Shown here piece after piece: positions 61,995 to 64,000 of a DNA stretch of 64,000 nt. Where the stretch lies: assembly GCA_028023455.1 (NCBI GenBank), contig JAQFVV010006471.1, forward strand, positions 434,001-498,000, in the 5' to 3' direction. The position numbers were made by a program, and so were the translations under genes. Source of the stretch: Epiperipatus broadwayi (Eukaryota; Onychophora; Udeonychophora; Euonychophora; Peripatidae). How positions within the stretch are numbered: the first letter of the stretch is position 1; the number at the start of each line of letters is the position of its first letter. The notes under the pieces were generated by a model that saw only the letters and a program-made list of their open reading frames with translations, was not told where the DNA came from and searched no databases.

Positions 61995-62098
61995 TAGTTA
62001 CTATTTCCCAAAGTTGTTAAGATGATAACAACTTTATAGTATAGATTAGTTATTATTTCCCAAAGTTGTTAAGATGATAACAACTTTATAGTATAGAT
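61995..62098 (+). repeat. 52-bp tandem duplication inside the 5' LTR
   Basis: TAGTTACTATTTCCCAAAGT at 61,995 recurs at 62,047 with one change. The 3' LTR has a single, diverged unit. Confidence 0.85.
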
Positions 62099-63325
62099 AA
62101 AGACTGGTTGCTATCTGGACATATTCATAAGCAATTCTGAATTTGAATCAAAATAGCCTTTATTCATGCTTTTTCTATTTCTCTGGTGTTTACTTTCCCA
62201 CAGTGGATTGAGGTATGAGTCATTGCAGACACTGATGTCATCACTTTTTATGTAGCAACCTTGGATGTGTTGTCTAGTCTCCCTTACATTCAGATGTGTC
62301 TAGACTCTTGGTGGCCTCCAGATCTCTGAACAAAGTAATCTAGAGTCTCAGCAAGGAATTTTTTAAATTACTAATTCTCACTTGAACATTAGTTGCAAAA
62401 AAAATAACCCTATCTCAGCTTGTCTTTTAGTATTTATTTATTTGTATTACTGATGTCACTGATCCTTTTTTTACATCAGCCTTCTGATGGTAATACATAA
62501 TTGAGGTATTTAGTATCCACTTGGGAGGCTTGAAATGTCTTTATCTTTGAAATGCTGACTTATGATTCATTAGCAGCTGAATTTGAAACAACTTTGGTTG
62601 TCCAACAGCAATCAATGTTGGTCTCTTTGATATTACTCTTTTACATATGAGTTTCTCTCTCTCTTTTTTCTTTTTTTTTTCTAAAAAATTTACATACAAT
62701 AAAATAGAAATAACATCTTAAAAAAACTGTGTTGCATAGAATTAAAAATTTTAAATAAAAGTTAGTCTTCTTGACTTGTATAAAGGCATCTGTCTAAATT
62801 AGACCATCTATGCACACACATATGCTGCCCATACACATAGCCAAAAGTTGATTTCTAATTTTTAGCTTAATTTAACAGAAATCTTGATTTTACCCAGATT
62901 TCATTTTCTTTTCTGTATTCTATCATGATTTTCAATGATATATATATATATATGACAAATGTATGCAAAAAAATTTCTCTCATCTTTTTTTTTTCTTTTC
63001 TGGAATATTTGAGGTTTTTCTTGTGGTTAGAATTAATATCCTACAATATGTATATATAATTAAAAAATAATAATAACTTACAATGTTCTAAATAATTTTT
63101 AAAATGAATGATTATTCCTAAAACTTTACTGCTTACATCTCAAATAATATGTAAAAAGCTCCATTTATTGATCACAACTATAACCAATGTATAAAATATT
63201 ATGCAGATATATTCATAAGTATCAAGCAATGTAATGATAACTAGGATATCAAAATACTCCAGGCAATATAGTATATGGTGTGGCAGTACTTAGGTTAGTA
63301 CAATAATAATTTAATTACAAGTGTA

Positions 63326-63329
<4 letters not shown>

Positions 63330-63377
<48 letters not shown>
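63330..63377 (+). repeat. (TA)n microsatellite
   Basis: TA run of about 48 bp, directly abutting the repeat copy at 63,376. Confidence 0.95.
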
Positions 63378-63378
<1 letters not shown>

Positions 63379-63560
63379 TTAAGCTAGATGTAATTAGAGG
63401 AGATTTGAATCGAAACTTTCAAGCTTCTCTCAGTCAACCACTCTATCTTAGACAATCGATACACATAACCACATGCATGTGAAAATATAAATGATCTCCA
63501 ATATATTTCATTCATGCTGAGCTGGTCCAGATCATCATCTTTTATATATATTATAACAAA
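63376..63560 (+). repeat. Copy of the 'AATCAATACACATGACCAC' repeat family
   Basis: CTTAAGCTAGATGTAATTAG, GATTTGAATCGAAACTTTCA, AATCGATACACATAACCACA and ATGCTGAGCTGGTCCAGATC follow the same order as the copy at 32,764. It is one of the better preserved members. Confidence 0.75.
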
Positions 63561-63599
63561 ACCCATACCTCTCACTAGATAGAGTACACTACTGAATAT

Positions 63600-64000
63600 A
63601 TATCTATGATATAGCAAACATATGTGCCTATGTATTTATATTTAATTAAAATGGTTTTGACTTAATATGGTTATTCAAAACTTCTGGATTCATTCTCATA
63701 ACTGTAATATATCCCCAACGCGTACTTATGGTCATTCGAAAAACTCCAAGCACCAATCTTATATGAATATAAGAATTATGCGAAGTGAATATATTACCAA
63801 CAAGAACCCTATCTTACATAACATGAGAGGGGTTTTGACCATCGGCTAGCTCAGTCTCATGGTCGGGTGGCATCACAGTCAGGAGTAATTATGAATGGGG
63901 TTAAGAATTTTTCTTTTTAAACACACATAAAAAATAAATAAATAAATGGATCTACAAATAAATATCACAATAAGATTTGTTTTGAGTTTCATTATCAAAT
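63600..64000. other. Terminal stretch without a defined gene
   Basis: The part 63,660-63,890 is slightly GC-richer (for example CCCCAACGCGTACTTATGG and CATCGGCTAGCTCAGTCTCA). It contains a 60-codon frame (63,667-63,849) with no recognised motif. The element may continue past the window. Confidence 0.3.

Larger units (their letters stand above)
54364..63052 (-). mobile_element. Full-length but dead Ty3/gypsy LTR retrotransposon
   Basis: Two direct repeats (54,364-56,208 and about 61,174-63,052) flank a minus-strand interior. Read on the minus strand, the interior runs gag, protease, reverse transcriptase, RNase H, integrase, the Ty3/gypsy order. The 3' LTR is preceded (sense strand) by AGGGGGA, a polypurine tract, directly abutting a TG at 56,208. 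LTR similarity is visibly imperfect, so the insertion is old. The primer-binding site could not be matched to a tRNA. Stops and frame shifts occur in every domain. Confidence 0.85.
61174..63052 (-). repeat. 5' LTR of the gypsy element
   Basis: Partner of 54,364-56,208. It has three own changes: a 52-bp tandem duplication at 61,995-62,098, a perfect hairpin with TA core at about 61,594-61,647, and about 70 extra bp near 62,765-62,850 with CACACACATATGC. Sense 5' end TACATATTGTAGGATATT. Confidence 0.8.

Overview
The window looks like AT-rich, gene-poor animal DNA. It holds decayed retroelements of types common in metazoa: an L1/Tx1-type non-LTR element with an AP-endonuclease motif, Penelope-like elements with a GIY-YIG endonuclease, and a Ty3/gypsy LTR element. 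There are also many fold-back/MITE-like palindromes and (TA)n tracts, and no bacterial-style operons. An invertebrate, possibly a lophotrochozoan such as a mollusc, fits, but the species cannot be fixed from the sequence. No intact protein-coding host gene was found. Two weak candidate host exons are listed (14,052-14,179 and 19,925-20,046).

Layout. 1-669 is a satellite-like family (unit about 371 bp) with a near-perfect inverted duplication at the window's left edge. 680-4,916 is a 4.2-kb palindrome with arms of about 1.78 kb and a block that occurs three times. 4,973-5,150 is a small palindrome. 5,460-8,170 is a decayed L1/Tx1-like LINE on the plus strand. 9,110-11,100 holds two truncated Penelope-like copies arranged head to head. 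From 11,100 to 38,800 the DNA is very AT-rich and non-coding, punctuated by fold-back elements (18,785, 22,405, 27,167, 32,764, 35,960, 36,178) and SINE-like or MITE-like fragments. 38,820-40,467 is a non-autonomous DNA transposon with terminal inverted repeats. 41,360-43,940 carries a full palindrome and a half copy of one fold-back family. 44,390-46,270 is a less AT-rich island of unknown nature. 50,100-50,900 holds a decayed ORF1/gag-like reading frame.

54,364-63,052 is a complete but dead Ty3/gypsy LTR retrotransposon on the minus strand. It has LTRs of about 1.85 kb, a gag start, a protease remnant, reverse transcriptase with the YVDD motif, RNase H and an integrase core, and an insertion-like AT-rich stretch between RNase H and integrase. 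Nothing in the window is likely to work as a pathway. The biology is that of transposon decay, palindrome formation and a few possible exons lying in long introns or intergenic DNA. The most unusual items are the 4.2-kb palindrome with its third internal block, the inverted satellite junction, the head-to-head Penelope pair, and hammerhead-like CTGATGA...GAAA cores in and away from Penelope sequence.
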